NCBI RefSeq assembly: GCF_018449545.1
Contig: NZ_JAAVUR010000002.1
Span: 124,001 to 188,000, forward strand
Direction of reading: 5' to 3'
Origin: Granulicella sp. dw_53
GTDB lineage: Bacteria > Acidobacteriota > Terriglobia > Terriglobales > Acidobacteriaceae
Length of the DNA: 64,000 nt
Shown here: positions 26,209 to 35,170 of the stretch, one piece after another
Layout: every line of letters starts with the position of its first letter
Numbering within the stretch: the stretch's first letter is position 1
Notes under the pieces: generated by a model
What the model was told of the DNA's origin: nothing
What the model saw: the letters and a program-made list of their open reading frames with translations, nothing else
Database searches by the model: none
Position numbers and translations under genes: made by a program

Positions 26209-27177
26209 ATGAGGATTGATCGGAGACAGTTTGGAGTGCTGGGAGCACTGGCGCTGGGAGCGGGTTACACAGAGCGGGCGTGGGGCGCGAAGGCGGCTCC
26301 TGTTGCTGCGAGTTCTTTTCGATTTGCGGTGATTGCGGATCCGCACATCATCGATGAGTTCTATGTTCCGGGCAGTGAGAACGGGGTGGAGGACAATACG
26401 ACGATTCTGCAGACGGCCGATCATCTGACGGCGGCCCGAAGCGTCATCAACTCTATCGGCACAGGCAGCGGGCAAAAGATCGAGCAGACGTTTGTGGTCG
26501 GGGATGTGTTTCATAACTATCCGTCGGCGGACTATGACTTCTACTTCAAGAACAAGACCCGGATCGATCATGCGAAGGAGATCCTGGATGGGTTTGCGAT
26601 GCCGGTGCATGTCGGGTTCGGAAACCACGACTACGACGAACACCAGAAGCCGGGTGTGTCGCGGGAGATGAGCCATCGGCTGTTCGAGGCGAAGCTGAAG
26701 ACGAAGCCCTACTATGCAGTGGACTATAAAGGCTTTCGATTTCTGCACTTGAATAACTTTCTGGGTGTGACGTGGGATCCCTCCAGCCCTGCAAAGATGC
26801 GGGGATTCGGGTCCTTCGGCGAGGAGCAGTTGAATTGGGCGGAGGCGCAGCTTGCAGAGCGGAAGCCCACGGTGGTCTTTGTGCACTATCCGCTATGGTT
26901 GACGACGCCGACGGAGATGAAGGACTATGGCCTGCATCCGCTGTTGCTGAAGTACCGGGATACGATTCAGATTGTGATCTCGGGACACTGGCATAAGTGG
27001 ATTGACTTCGCACATACGTATGGACCGCAGCATACGGTGATGGCTTCCACACGCTACGACCAGAACGCTCTGATGGTCTTCGAAGCGGATGAGAAGAAAG
27101 GTACGGTGCGGTGGACAAATAGCGAAGATGTGGAGTGGTCGACGCATTACAGCAAGCCATACCGGGTGGGTGTTTAG
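26209..27177 (+). CDS. Exported calcineurin-like metallophosphoesterase
   Basis: A 322-residue protein with a short twin-arginine-type signal (MRIDRRQFGVLGALALG). The metallophosphoesterase ligand set is in order: DxH in VIADPHIID, GDxxH in VVGDVFHN, GNHD in GFGNHDYDE, then VFVHYPLW and GHxH in SGHWHKW. Two metal ions and hydrolysis of a phosphomono- or diester in the periplasm are expected. GAGGAG lies before the ATG. The next gene encodes a PI-PLC-like protein 32 nt downstream, so the pair may free phosphate or head groups from phosphorylated ligands or lipids taken in by the receptor upstream. Confidence 0.88.
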   Translation: MRIDRRQFGVLGALALGAGYTERAWGAKAAPVAASSFRFAVIADPHIIDEFYVPGSENGVEDNTTILQTADHLTAARSVINSIGTGSGQKIEQTFVVGDVFHNYPSADYDFYFKNKTRIDHAKEILDGFAMPVHVGFGNHDYDEHQKPGVSREMSHRLFEAKLKTKPYYAVDYKGFRFLHLNNFLGVTWDPSSPAKMRGFGSFGEEQLNWAEAQLAERKPTVVFVHYPLWLTTPTEMKDYGLHPLLLKYRDTIQIVISGHWHKWIDFAHTYGPQHTVMASTRYDQNALMVFEADEKKGTVRWTNSEDVEWSTHYSKPYRVGV

Positions 27178-27209
27178 TTCTGAACCAAAGAACGAAGTAA
27201 GAGGAGCGG

Positions 27210-28370
27210 ATGATGATAGCAAGCAAGGTAGTTGCGTTGGGCCTGGGAGTTGCGGCTTGCAGCGTTGCATTGGGGCAGGGGATGAGTACGGCGCAGCAGG
27301 ACAAGACGGTGCGGATCAATCAGATTCAGGTGATTGGAACGCATAACAGCTATCACATGGGCTTTGCGCCGAGTGAACGCAAGCTATTGGAGAAGTCGGC
27401 TCCTAATTTTCTTAGCGGTCTTGACTATGGGCATGCGACGTTGTCGGACCAGTTGACGGCGGGAGTGCGGCAGTTGGAGATTGACGTCTTCCGCGATAGC
27501 CAGGGTGGACGATTTGCTCATCCGAAGATCGTCAGGGATGTGGCTGAGGCTGGCTTGCCTGCGGATCCGGACTTCGACCCGCAGCACCAGATGGACAAGC
27601 CGGGGCTAAAGGTGATGCATGTACAGGATTTGGACGAGCGAAGCCGCTGTCACACATTTGTGCTCTGCCTGACAGAGGTACGCGCGTGGTCGAAGGCGCA
27701 TCCACAGCATCTTCCTATTTTTCTGCTGGTTGAGACGAAGGGCGGAAAGACGAAGCCGGGTTCGGGCCTGGTGGAGGTGGAACCGTTTGCGGCAGCCGAG
27801 GACTTCGACGAGTTGGATGGGGAGATTCGGTCGGTATTTTCAGCCGATGAGATGATCGTCCCGGATCAGGTGCGGGGCAAGGCGGCTACTCTGCCGGAGG
27901 CGATCGCGAAGGGTGGATGGCCCACGCTGGCGAAGGCCCGGGGGAAGGTCGTGTTTCTGATGGACCAGCGGGCGACGGAAGGGATTTACACGCAGGGGCA
28001 TCCGGCACTGAAAGGACGGGTGCTGTTTACGAATGCGGTGGCTGGAGCTCCGGATGCTGCATTTATCGAGGAGAACGGTGGGACGCCGGAGGAGATCGAC
28101 CCGCTGATCAAGCAGGGATACCTCATCCGGACGCGCAGCGATGAGCCTACCCAGCAGGCGCGGAAGAACGACACGGCGCGCCGGGATGTTACGCTGCGCA
28201 CCGGAGCACAGATGATCAGCACCGACTATCCCGTGTCGGAGCCGGCGAGCTGGACGGGGTATTCGGTGGGGCTGCCGGGCGGGTTGGTGGCGCGATGTAA
28301 TCCGGTGAACAAGCCTGCGGGGTGCGTGGATGGGCTGCTGGAGCCGGTTACGGTGCAGGCGGCGCGCTAA
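27210..28370 (+). CDS. Secreted PI-PLC-like (Ca2+-dependent phosphoinositide phospholipase C) protein
   Basis: A 386-residue protein with a signal peptide (MIASKVVALGLGVAACSVALGQ). A TIM-barrel phosphodiesterase of the PI-PLC-C1 type begins at NQIQVIGTHNSYHMG (first catalytic His), continues with AGVRQLEIDVFRDSQGGRFAHPKI (Glu/Asp metal ligands) and KVMHVQDLDERSRCHTF (second His), and later has LIRTRSDEPT and ISTDYPVSEPASWTGY. The family cleaves phosphatidylinositol or related phosphodiesters. GAGGAG lies 3 nt before the ATG. No clear terminator separates it from rel. Confidence 0.82.
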   Translation: MMIASKVVALGLGVAACSVALGQGMSTAQQDKTVRINQIQVIGTHNSYHMGFAPSERKLLEKSAPNFLSGLDYGHATLSDQLTAGVRQLEIDVFRDSQGGRFAHPKIVRDVAEAGLPADPDFDPQHQMDKPGLKVMHVQDLDERSRCHTFVLCLTEVRAWSKAHPQHLPIFLLVETKGGKTKPGSGLVEVEPFAAAEDFDELDGEIRSVFSADEMIVPDQVRGKAATLPEAIAKGGWPTLAKARGKVVFLMDQRATEGIYTQGHPALKGRVLFTNAVAGAPDAAFIEENGGTPEEIDPLIKQGYLIRTRSDEPTQQARKNDTARRDVTLRTGAQMISTDYPVSEPASWTGYSVGLPGGLVARCNPVNKPAGCVDGLLEPVTVQAAR

Positions 28371-28430
28371 AGAGGCGGTTCGGAGAGGTCGAAGGGTTGC
28401 AAATGGTGGGTTTTAGGGCGTCGCGCAGCC

Positions 28431-28436
28431 TATAAT
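28431..28436 (+). promoter_or_regulatory. -10 hexamer 5 nt before the rel start codon
   Basis: A perfect TATAAT ends 5 nt before the ATG at 28442, and no Shine-Dalgarno sequence is present. A transcript started about 6 nt after this hexamer would begin at the A of the ATG. A matching -35 at normal spacing is not obvious. Confidence 0.4.
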
Positions 28437-28441
28437 GGCCT

Positions 28442-30961
28442 ATGGCAACCCTTCAACCGGCCTCTCCGGAGGCTGGCCCGTCGGCTGGCGTTCCGACGGG
28501 GACGGAGATCGAGGCTGTTCCGCCCACGGAGGCGGGGATAGAGCTGGAGGCAGCACTGCCGGTGGGCGTGCGCCTGGAAGATGACGAGATCAGTCCTGTA
28601 AGCGGTAGGTCGGATCCAGAGGCGGTAGCGGGGATTGGGCTGGATGGTCCGGCGGGCGAGCTGCTTCCTCATCCGGTGGGTGGGAGTGTTCCAAGCGACA
28701 TCGGCGAGTCCTCTGCGGCGCATCTGGTGGGGACGTCGGAGGCGGAGATTCATTCCGTCGATACGAAGTTCGCTACGCTGCTGACGACGGTGCATGAGAA
28801 CCGGCCTGGGGACGATCTGGAGATTATCCGCAAGGCCTGGGCCTTCTGCCTGCAGCAGCATGAGGGACAGAAGCGTGCGAGCGGCGAGCCTTATGTGATT
28901 CATCCGCTCGAGGTTGGACAGGTGCTGGCGGAGCTGAGGATGGACTCTACGGCGATTGCAGCAGGGCTGCTGCACGATGCGGTGGAGGACACGGATGTCA
29001 CTTCGGCTGAGATCGCGAAGCAGTTTGGAGAGCAGGTCGCGCACATCGTCGAGGGCGTGACGAAGCTGGACAAGATCAAGTTTGCCAATCGCGAGGATCA
29101 CCAGGCGGAGAACATCCGCAAGATGCTGCTGGCGATGGTTACGGACATTCGGGTGGTGATCATCAAGCTGGCGGATCGGCTGCATAATATGCGGACTCTG
29201 GAACATCTGAAGCCGGAGAAGCAGCAGAAGATCGCACGCGAGACGCTGGATATCTATGCTCCGCTGGCGCATCGCTTAGGAATGGGTAAGCTCCGCGGCG
29301 AGTTGGAGGATCTGGCGTTTCGCTATACAGATCCGTATGCGTACGAGCAGCTTTCGACCGAGGTAGAGTCGCTGCGCGCGGCTGGTGAGGAGTTCCTGAG
29401 CAGAATTGTGAAGGAGCTGGAAGCGAAGCTGAAGGAGCATCAGATTCAAGGTCGTGTGGAGTCGCGTATCAAGCGGCTTTATTCGATTCAGCAGAAGCTG
29501 CAGGACCAGAAGATTCCTGTGGACCAGGTGTTCGACCTGCTGGCGATCCGGGTGATCTGCCAGACGGTGCAGGATTGCTATGCGCTGCTGGGGCTGCTGC
29601 ATAGCATCTGGCGGCCAGTGCCGGGGCGGATCAAGGACTTTATCGCGATGCCGCGGCCCAATCTGTATCAGTCGCTGCATACGACGCTGATCGCCGAGGG
29701 TGGACATCAGTTCGAGGTGCAGATTCGTACGGAGGAGATGCATCGCGTGGCCGAAGAGGGCATCGCGGCGCACTGGAAGTACAAGGCTGGCGATACCGTT
29801 ACTGCCAAGGATGAGCAGCGGCTGGCTTGGGTGCGTCAGCTGATGGAGTGGCAGCGGGAGATGACCGATCCGAACGAGTTCATGTCGACGCTGAAGATCG
29901 ACTTGTATCCGGAAGAGGTCTATACGTTCACGCCAAAGGGCAAGGTTGTGGTGCTGCCGAAGGATGCGAGTCCGATCGACTTTGCCTACACGATTCATAC
30001 CGAGGTCGGGAATACGACGATCGGTGCGAAGGTGAATGGACGGATCGTTCCGCTGCGGACGAAGCTGCGCAACGGCGATATCGTCGAGATCTCGACGCAG
30101 ACAGGACATGCTCCGAGCCGCGACTGGCTGAGCTTTACGAAGAGCTCGCGAGCGCGCAACAAGATCAAGCATTGGCTGAATGAGCATGAGCGGCAGCGAG
30201 CTCTGGAGATCGGGAAGAAGCTGCTGGAGCGCGAGGCGCGGAAGTACAAGCTGTCTTTGGGAAAATTCGCCGAGGCGGACTATCTGCGGGTGGCGGCGGA
30301 GTATGGGCTGGGGTCGCAGGCGGACTTGCAGGCGGGCGTCGGCTTCGGAAAGTATTCTGCGCGGCAGGTGCTGAACAAGCTGGAGCCGGGATCGACGATG
30401 GCGGTGGAGCCTGCGTTGCATGAGAGCGGCGTTGCGGGCGCTGTTGGGCAGATGTCGGAGGCGGTGAAGCGGGTCTTCTTCGGCAAGGGATCGGACTCGC
30501 TGCAGGTGGAGGGTCAGGACGATCTGCTGGTGTACCGAGCGCGTTGTTGTAACCCAATTCGCGGTGAGGAGATTGTGGGTTATGTGACGCGCGGCAAGGG
30601 CGTCGCGGTGCATGCCAGAAGCTGTCCGAATGTACAGAATTTGTTGTACGAGTCGGACCGGCGAATCCAGGTGGAGTGGTCGCCGCTGGCGTCAGAGCCG
30701 GGCAAGGTGAAGCAGCAGACGTATCCGGTGAAGCTGACGATTATCTGCGACGACCGGGCTGGGATGCTGAAGGAGTTTACGGCGATCATCTCGGATGATG
30801 GCACGAACATCCGCAGCATGGACTCGAAGGCGCTGGAAGATGAGACGGCGCAGGTGGACTTCGTGATCGAGACGGTGGATGTGCGGCACCTCAACAAGAT
30901 GGTGCTGAACCTGCGCAAGGTTCCCGGGGTGCGGGATGTGCAGCGGGTACAGAAGATCTAG
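28442..30961 (+). CDS. rel: Bifunctional (p)ppGpp synthetase/hydrolase Rel
   Basis: An 839-residue RelA/SpoT protein. After an unusual Pro/Glu/Ala-rich extension of about 105 residues comes the HD hydrolase (GEPYVIHPLEVGQVLA, LLHDAVEDT near 178, KLADRLHNMRTL, all metal ligands intact), the synthetase (FDLLAIRVICQTVQDCYALLG, KDFIAMPRPNLYQSLHTTL, EVQIRTEEMHRVAEEGIAAHWKYK), the TGS domain (VYTFTPKGKVVVLPKDASPIDFAY) and the C-terminal ACT domain (LTIICDDRAGMLKEFTAIISDDG). Intact hydrolase and synthetase sites mean it can both make and remove the alarmone. The N-terminal extension resembles no domain I know; the alternative is a downstream start, but no better ATG with a ribosome site is seen. Confidence 0.95.
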   Translation: MATLQPASPEAGPSAGVPTGTEIEAVPPTEAGIELEAALPVGVRLEDDEISPVSGRSDPEAVAGIGLDGPAGELLPHPVGGSVPSDIGESSAAHLVGTSEAEIHSVDTKFATLLTTVHENRPGDDLEIIRKAWAFCLQQHEGQKRASGEPYVIHPLEVGQVLAELRMDSTAIAAGLLHDAVEDTDVTSAEIAKQFGEQVAHIVEGVTKLDKIKFANREDHQAENIRKMLLAMVTDIRVVIIKLADRLHNMRTLEHLKPEKQQKIARETLDIYAPLAHRLGMGKLRGELEDLAFRYTDPYAYEQLSTEVESLRAAGEEFLSRIVKELEAKLKEHQIQGRVESRIKRLYSIQQKLQDQKIPVDQVFDLLAIRVICQTVQDCYALLGLLHSIWRPVPGRIKDFIAMPRPNLYQSLHTTLIAEGGHQFEVQIRTEEMHRVAEEGIAAHWKYKAGDTVTAKDEQRLAWVRQLMEWQREMTDPNEFMSTLKIDLYPEEVYTFTPKGKVVVLPKDASPIDFAYTIHTEVGNTTIGAKVNGRIVPLRTKLRNGDIVEISTQTGHAPSRDWLSFTKSSRARNKIKHWLNEHERQRALEIGKKLLEREARKYKLSLGKFAEADYLRVAAEYGLGSQADLQAGVGFGKYSARQVLNKLEPGSTMAVEPALHESGVAGAVGQMSEAVKRVFFGKGSDSLQVEGQDDLLVYRARCCNPIRGEEIVGYVTRGKGVAVHARSCPNVQNLLYESDRRIQVEWSPLASEPGKVKQQTYPVKLTIICDDRAGMLKEFTAIISDDGTNIRSMDSKALEDETAQVDFVIETVDVRHLNKMVLNLRKVPGVRDVQRVQKI

Positions 30962-31518
30962 GGACCCCCCTCCCCCCCTTTTTGCTTAAAGTCCTCGTTC
31001 TATTTGGTTTCGTCCTGGACTTCTAGCGGGGAGCTTTCGCGAGCCGAAGCTGTGTGCGCCGAATTGGTAAAGAACGTCGAGTCTCCGCGCTGAGCGTTTT
31101 TTTATCTCTTCTTCTATTTTAGTTGGTTTGCAGAAACTAAAGTGCCACTGGTAACTCTATGGCTGTAAATGGTTTAGGTGGTTTTGGGGCTTGACATGCG
31201 ATTTTGCTGGGGAAAATGCAAATAATAAAGCCTTCGCTTGTCGTTACGGGCGTAGATGTGGGGTCATGCATGCTCTGGCTACTTGAGGCATGAGGGTGTG
31301 ATCCATAGCTTGTTATTTCGAATTGCGTTTTCCTTGCTTTTGGTAAAGCAAGCATCCTGTAGCCAAGGATATCGATTGAGTGGAACAGACCAAGGCTGCC
31401 AATGTTCTCGTCCCTTCGCATACTCGCTGAGTGACTTGGCGATTTATCACAAGCCGACATCCTACAACCGTCAGTTTTGATTAAGGGAAGAGCGCTTGCA
31501 TACTTAGACCACATGTAG
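30962..31518. other. Gene-free region after rel
   Basis: About 555 bp. It has C-rich and T-rich runs, a T7 tract at 31097-31103 after a weak stem, and the second copy of the type 3 dispersed repeat. A 134-codon minus-strand frame at 31137-31541 has no ribosome site and no recognisable sequence and is not called. Confidence 0.55.
31110..31214 (+). repeat. Dispersed repeat, type 3, copy 2
   Basis: Shares CTTCTATTTTAG, AACTAAAGTGCCA, GGGGCTTGACAT and TTTTGCTGGGGA in order with 8055-8160. Confidence 0.5.
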
Positions 31519-31836
31519 CTAGACCGCAGCCCCTCCAACAAATGTGCAGCGCCCCCTCTCGCGAATGATGTAACCTTCCATGCGAAGCTCGTAAAGAGCC
31601 TGCCTCACCGTCAGGCGGCTGACTTGAAATGCGGCCCCCAGCCGCGTCTCCGATGGAATCAGATCACGGGTGGCAAGGTCACCATGTTCAATGCGATCCA
31701 ATACGAGGTCTTTGATCTGCCGATATAGGGGAACGAAGCTCTGGCGATCGAGCCTGCAATCCGTAATCGCCAATCTCGCTGGCGGGGTTTCATGGTGCAC
31801 CAAGATTTCCTCCTCTTCACAGTAAGCCGTTCGCAT
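31519..31836 (-). CDS. Short GntR-family DNA-binding protein lacking an effector domain
   Basis: A 105-residue protein. After about 30 residues, SFVPLYRQIKDLVLDRIEHG, LIPSETRLGAAFQVSRLTVR and QALYELRMEGYIIRERGRC form a complete GntR winged helix of the HutC type (PLYxQI, PSExxLA, SRxTVRxAL). It ends four residues after the GTFV-like strand (CTFVGGAAV), so the UTRA ligand domain of about 150 residues is missing; no continuation in another frame was found. It starts 22 nt after the ADOP permease stop and may be the third gene of that operon. It could be a truncation or a bare DNA-binding protein. Confidence 0.65.
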   Translation of the reverse strand: MRTAYCEEEEILVHHETPPARLAITDCRLDRQSFVPLYRQIKDLVLDRIEHGDLATRDLIPSETRLGAAFQVSRLTVRQALYELRMEGYIIRERGRCTFVGGAAV

Positions 31837-31858
31837 TACGTTTTTCTGCGTGATGCTG

Positions 31859-34567
31859 CTAGTCCCCACGCAAGGCGATGATGGGGTTGATCTTCGCTGC
31901 GCGCATGGCGGGGAGAGCGGATGCAGCGAGCGCAAACGACAACATGGCGACGGCAGATAGTGTCAGCACAAGTGGATCGAAAGGGCTGACTCCAAAGAGA
32001 AACGTACGCAGCAGGTGAGATACAGCGGTTGAGGTGAGCAGACCCAGGAGACATCCAACGGCGCCGAGCTTCACTGCCGAGGTAAGAACAAGGTGGAGTA
32101 CTCCCGTGCGCTGGCAGCCGAGCGCCATGCGTATCGCCAACTCCTGCTCTCGCAAGGCAACCGAGAAAGCGATGACGCTGTAAATCCCCAGCACGGCCAG
32201 CAGCAACGCAATTATCGCGAAGGATGAAATCAACACCGTGTTGAACAGGCGTGGAGCTTCGCTCTCCGAGATCACACTCTCCATCGTCTGCATGTCGACC
32301 AGGGGGAGCTGAGGATCGATCTTTCGGGCGGCGGCCACAAACGGGTTCTCCAACTGCTCCGGAGGAGTCTCGGTATGCAGGACGATACATCCGTAGGTTC
32401 CGGTCAGTTCACCGGCCGGAGCAAACGCTCCTTCCGAGATGACCTGTTGGGTTACAGGCTGATAGAACTGTTCTGCTGTCTCGCCGTCGGCCGATCCCAG
32501 CTTGACGTCATCCACGACTCCCACGACGGTCAGCCAGGGAGTCGGCGTCTCCGGCATCCCGCGGCGCAGCCTTTTTCCGAGAGGGTTCTCGCCGGGCCAG
32601 TAGTGCTCGGTCAGCTTCCGGTTCACGATCGCGACGAGTTGGGAGTCTGCCTTGTCCGACTCCGTAAATACTCGTCCGCGCAACAAGCGGATGCCGAGCG
32701 CCTGGAAGGGATCACCCTGCAACAGCGATACCGTTGCCATATTCAGTTCCGCGTCTTTGCGAGGGACAACGCCCTCCACGGTGATTGCGATTCCTCCGTT
32801 ATTCCCTGAGCCGGGCCGTGAGGAGGTTATACCTGCGGCTTTGACTCCGGGCAGTTGCCGCAGACTGCGCAGCAGATCGTTCGTCACGTTGTCGATTCCG
32901 AACTGTGTCGCATACCGCTCTTTGGGGAGGACATAGTATGCGGTGAGCGTGTGATCCACCCGAAATCCGGGATCGATCTGACGCATCTTTTCGAAGCTGC
33001 GCAGGAGAAGCCCAGAGGCCGTCAACAAGACCAGGGCCACTGCGATCTCCGCGATGACGAGCGCGGAACGGAGCCTTCCGTGTCCACTTCCTGCGGTGCC
33101 GGTTCTTCCACCCTCCTTCAGGGTGTCGTTGACGCTGGTCCGTATGGCCGCGAATGCAGGCGCCAGGCCGCAGACCAGACCGATCAAAATAGCCAGCGCG
33201 AGAGCAAAGCCTACCACGGGCCAATCCAGCGTAATCTCACGAATTCTCGGCAAGGTCTCCGGCAGGAGGCTGATGCCGATCCGGATGCAGGCGGTAGCGA
33301 AGACCAATCCGACGAGGCCTCCCGCGATGCTCAGCGCCAGGCTTTCCACCAGCGCCTGCCGTAACAGCATCCCGGTACTCGCTCCCAGGGCAAGGCGGAC
33401 GGCGATCTCTCTTCTTCTCCGGATCGAGCGCACCAGAAGGAGACCGGCCAGATTCGCGCATGCGATCAGCAAAACCGTCACGACCGCAATCAGTAACGTG
33501 TGCACCAGCGGACGGGCCTGTGTCACGGTGTCTTCATGCAGGAGTTTTACCTGCGATTGAATGCGCAGGCTCCGCATAAATCCCGGGTAGTTCCTCATCG
33601 TCTCTTCGGCGACGAGCTGGGCATCTCTCTGTGCTTGTGCTGGCGTAACGCTGGGTTTGAGACGGCCTGCCATGCGAAAGTTCCACGATGCCGCGTAGCC
33701 CGCGGTGAACTCTTCCGGGCGCAGGCTCAGCGGAATCCAAAGTTCACTGCTGTTTAAATGCCCCGGCACCAGGGGAAATTCAAAATCGCGAGGCATGATG
33801 CCGATCACGAGATAGGGTTGGCGATCCAGAAGGATCTTCGTGCCAAGAATCTTCTCATCTCCATGAAAGCGGTTGCGCCACATGGTATAACTCAAGACGA
33901 CGACCGTCTGATGCTGGTCGTCTTCCTGCTGGGTGAACCAGCGGCCCATCAGTGGGTCCGTAGCCAACGCCGAAAATATTTCACCACTCATTCTCGTCGC
34001 ATAGATGTGCACGGGATCGCCGACGCCGGCCAACTCGCGACCGATTCGCTGATAGCCGCCGAGATGGAGAAAGCTGTGCGTGTCCCGCATGTAGTTGCGG
34101 ACGTCCGGCGGGGTGACAGTAGGCTGGGTCCAATGCGATCCGACGAGGTCATCGCCAAGGATGACGAGGCGATCGGGATCGGCGAACGGAAGCGGACGCA
34201 GGAGAACTCCCTCGACGATCGAAAAGACGGCTGTCGTCGCGCCAATTCCGAATGCCAGCATAAGGATCGCCGTGAGCGTGAAGCCCGGGGACTTCCGCAG
34301 GTGGCGCAGGGTGTACCGAATGTCCATCACGATGGTGGCCAGCCCTTGGAAGGCTCGTTCGTCGCGGTGCAGTTGCTTCGCCTGCTCTACTCCTCCATAG
34401 GCGCGCCGGGCGGCGCGGCGAGCTTCCTTCGGAGTCATCCCCTGACCCAAGAAGTCGTCTTCCAGCAACTGAAGATGAGCTGCGATCTCCCGGTCCAGCT
34501 CGGCCTCTGTGCTGGAGTTAGTGAAAAGGCTAAGGAACCTGAGAAAAATTCGCCTTAGGTCTTTCAT
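31859..34567 (-). CDS. ADOP-type ABC transporter permease (MacB/FtsX-like)
   Basis: A 902-residue permease of the duplicated-orphan-permease type abundant in Acidobacteria. The N-terminal prefix domain (EAELDREIAAHLQLLEDDFLGQGMTPKEA split over residues about 17-45, ending RRAYGGVEQAKQLHRDER) precedes TM1 (GFTLTAILMLAFGIGATTAVFS), a MacB periplasmic core, three FtsX helices (about 365-510), a second periplasmic core and three more FtsX helices (about 770-900, ending NPIIALRGD). No ATPase gene is adjacent, as is usual for ADOPs. The start at 34567 has GAGGAG 8 nt upstream and lies 2 nt after the padR stop, so PadR and permease are co-expressed. Substrate unknown; macrolide-like efflux or stress signalling are both possible. 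Confidence 0.92.
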   Translation of the reverse strand: MKDLRRIFLRFLSLFTNSSTEAELDREIAAHLQLLEDDFLGQGMTPKEARRAARRAYGGVEQAKQLHRDERAFQGLATIVMDIRYTLRHLRKSPGFTLTAILMLAFGIGATTAVFSIVEGVLLRPLPFADPDRLVILGDDLVGSHWTQPTVTPPDVRNYMRDTHSFLHLGGYQRIGRELAGVGDPVHIYATRMSGEIFSALATDPLMGRWFTQQEDDQHQTVVVLSYTMWRNRFHGDEKILGTKILLDRQPYLVIGIMPRDFEFPLVPGHLNSSELWIPLSLRPEEFTAGYAASWNFRMAGRLKPSVTPAQAQRDAQLVAEETMRNYPGFMRSLRIQSQVKLLHEDTVTQARPLVHTLLIAVVTVLLIACANLAGLLLVRSIRRRREIAVRLALGASTGMLLRQALVESLALSIAGGLVGLVFATACIRIGISLLPETLPRIREITLDWPVVGFALALAILIGLVCGLAPAFAAIRTSVNDTLKEGGRTGTAGSGHGRLRSALVIAEIAVALVLLTASGLLLRSFEKMRQIDPGFRVDHTLTAYYVLPKERYATQFGIDNVTNDLLRSLRQLPGVKAAGITSSRPGSGNNGGIAITVEGVVPRKDAELNMATVSLLQGDPFQALGIRLLRGRVFTESDKADSQLVAIVNRKLTEHYWPGENPLGKRLRRGMPETPTPWLTVVGVVDDVKLGSADGETAEQFYQPVTQQVISEGAFAPAGELTGTYGCIVLHTETPPEQLENPFVAAARKIDPQLPLVDMQTMESVISESEAPRLFNTVLISSFAIIALLLAVLGIYSVIAFSVALREQELAIRMALGCQRTGVLHLVLTSAVKLGAVGCLLGLLTSTAVSHLLRTFLFGVSPFDPLVLTLSAVAMLSFALAASALPAMRAAKINPIIALRGD

Positions 34568-34569
34568 CT

Positions 34570-34917
34570 TTAGAGCTCCTCGACAAGAAGCTTTTCGACG
34601 AGCCCGGACATTCTTCTCCACCGCTGCGTCTCTTCCCCAAGCGCCTTCTGGCCAGTTCGAGTAATCGCGTAGTACTTCGCTTCCCGGTTGTTTTCCGTTT
34701 TCCCCCAGGTTCCTTTGATCCATCCGTACTGCTCGAGACGCACAAGCGCTGGATAGAGCGTGCCCTGATTGAGGCTGAGAAGATTGCCGGATACGTGCTC
34801 CAACCGGCTCGCTATCTGATAGGCGTGCTGTGATCCCATGCTGACAAGCGTACGAAGGACAATCAGGTCCAGCGTCCCCTGAAGAAGTTGAATTGGTTCG
34901 TTCTCTTTACTTGGCAT
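34570..34917 (-). CDS. PadR-family transcriptional regulator (ADOP-linked)
   Basis: A 115-residue winged-helix repressor. LLQGTLDLIVLRTLVSMGSQHAYQIASRL is the PadR N-terminal signature, then LSLNQGTLYPALVRLEQYGWIKGTW is the recognition region and wing, and NNREAKYYAITRTGQKAL precedes the C-terminal dimerisation helix. The ATG at 34917 has GGGAG 7 nt upstream. PadR genes of this kind sit ahead of ADOP permeases and are expected to repress their own operon; a palindrome at 34952-34968 is a candidate operator. Confidence 0.92.
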   Translation of the reverse strand: MPSKENEPIQLLQGTLDLIVLRTLVSMGSQHAYQIASRLEHVSGNLLSLNQGTLYPALVRLEQYGWIKGTWGKTENNREAKYYAITRTGQKALGEETQRWRRMSGLVEKLLVEEL

Positions 34918-34951
34918 CCAAGTGCTCCCTTGATGAGGCTCGTCCTTCGAG

Positions 34952-34968
34952 CACTTGTTTGTCAAGTG
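34952..34968. promoter_or_regulatory. Candidate PadR operator
   Basis: CACTTG-N5-CAAGTG is a perfect 6-bp inverted repeat 35-51 nt upstream of padR. On the minus strand it contains TTGACA, a possible -35 hexamer, so binding would block transcription. The rest of 34969-35170 shows nothing I can name. Confidence 0.45.
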
Positions 34969-35170
34969 AAATATTGATGAGCAATGCGATGACGAGAATT
35001 GTCCATTTGCGGCACCTGTCTTTACGCCTTATAGATAGCCTTTTATTTTGATTTAGCTAGTTTGGATTGAAGTCAATTCAATGCTGAGCCACTCGGTTTG
35101 ATACTCAGTGATTCGCACCAGCCGCACGATTCCACACTTTCGTCTGGCTCGAAATCATTTACACGTTTGA

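Noticed and set aside
31137..31541. 134-codon minus-strand frame in the gap after rel
   Set aside because: No ribosome site, no recognisable domain, and it overlaps a dispersed repeat and the end of the short GntR gene.
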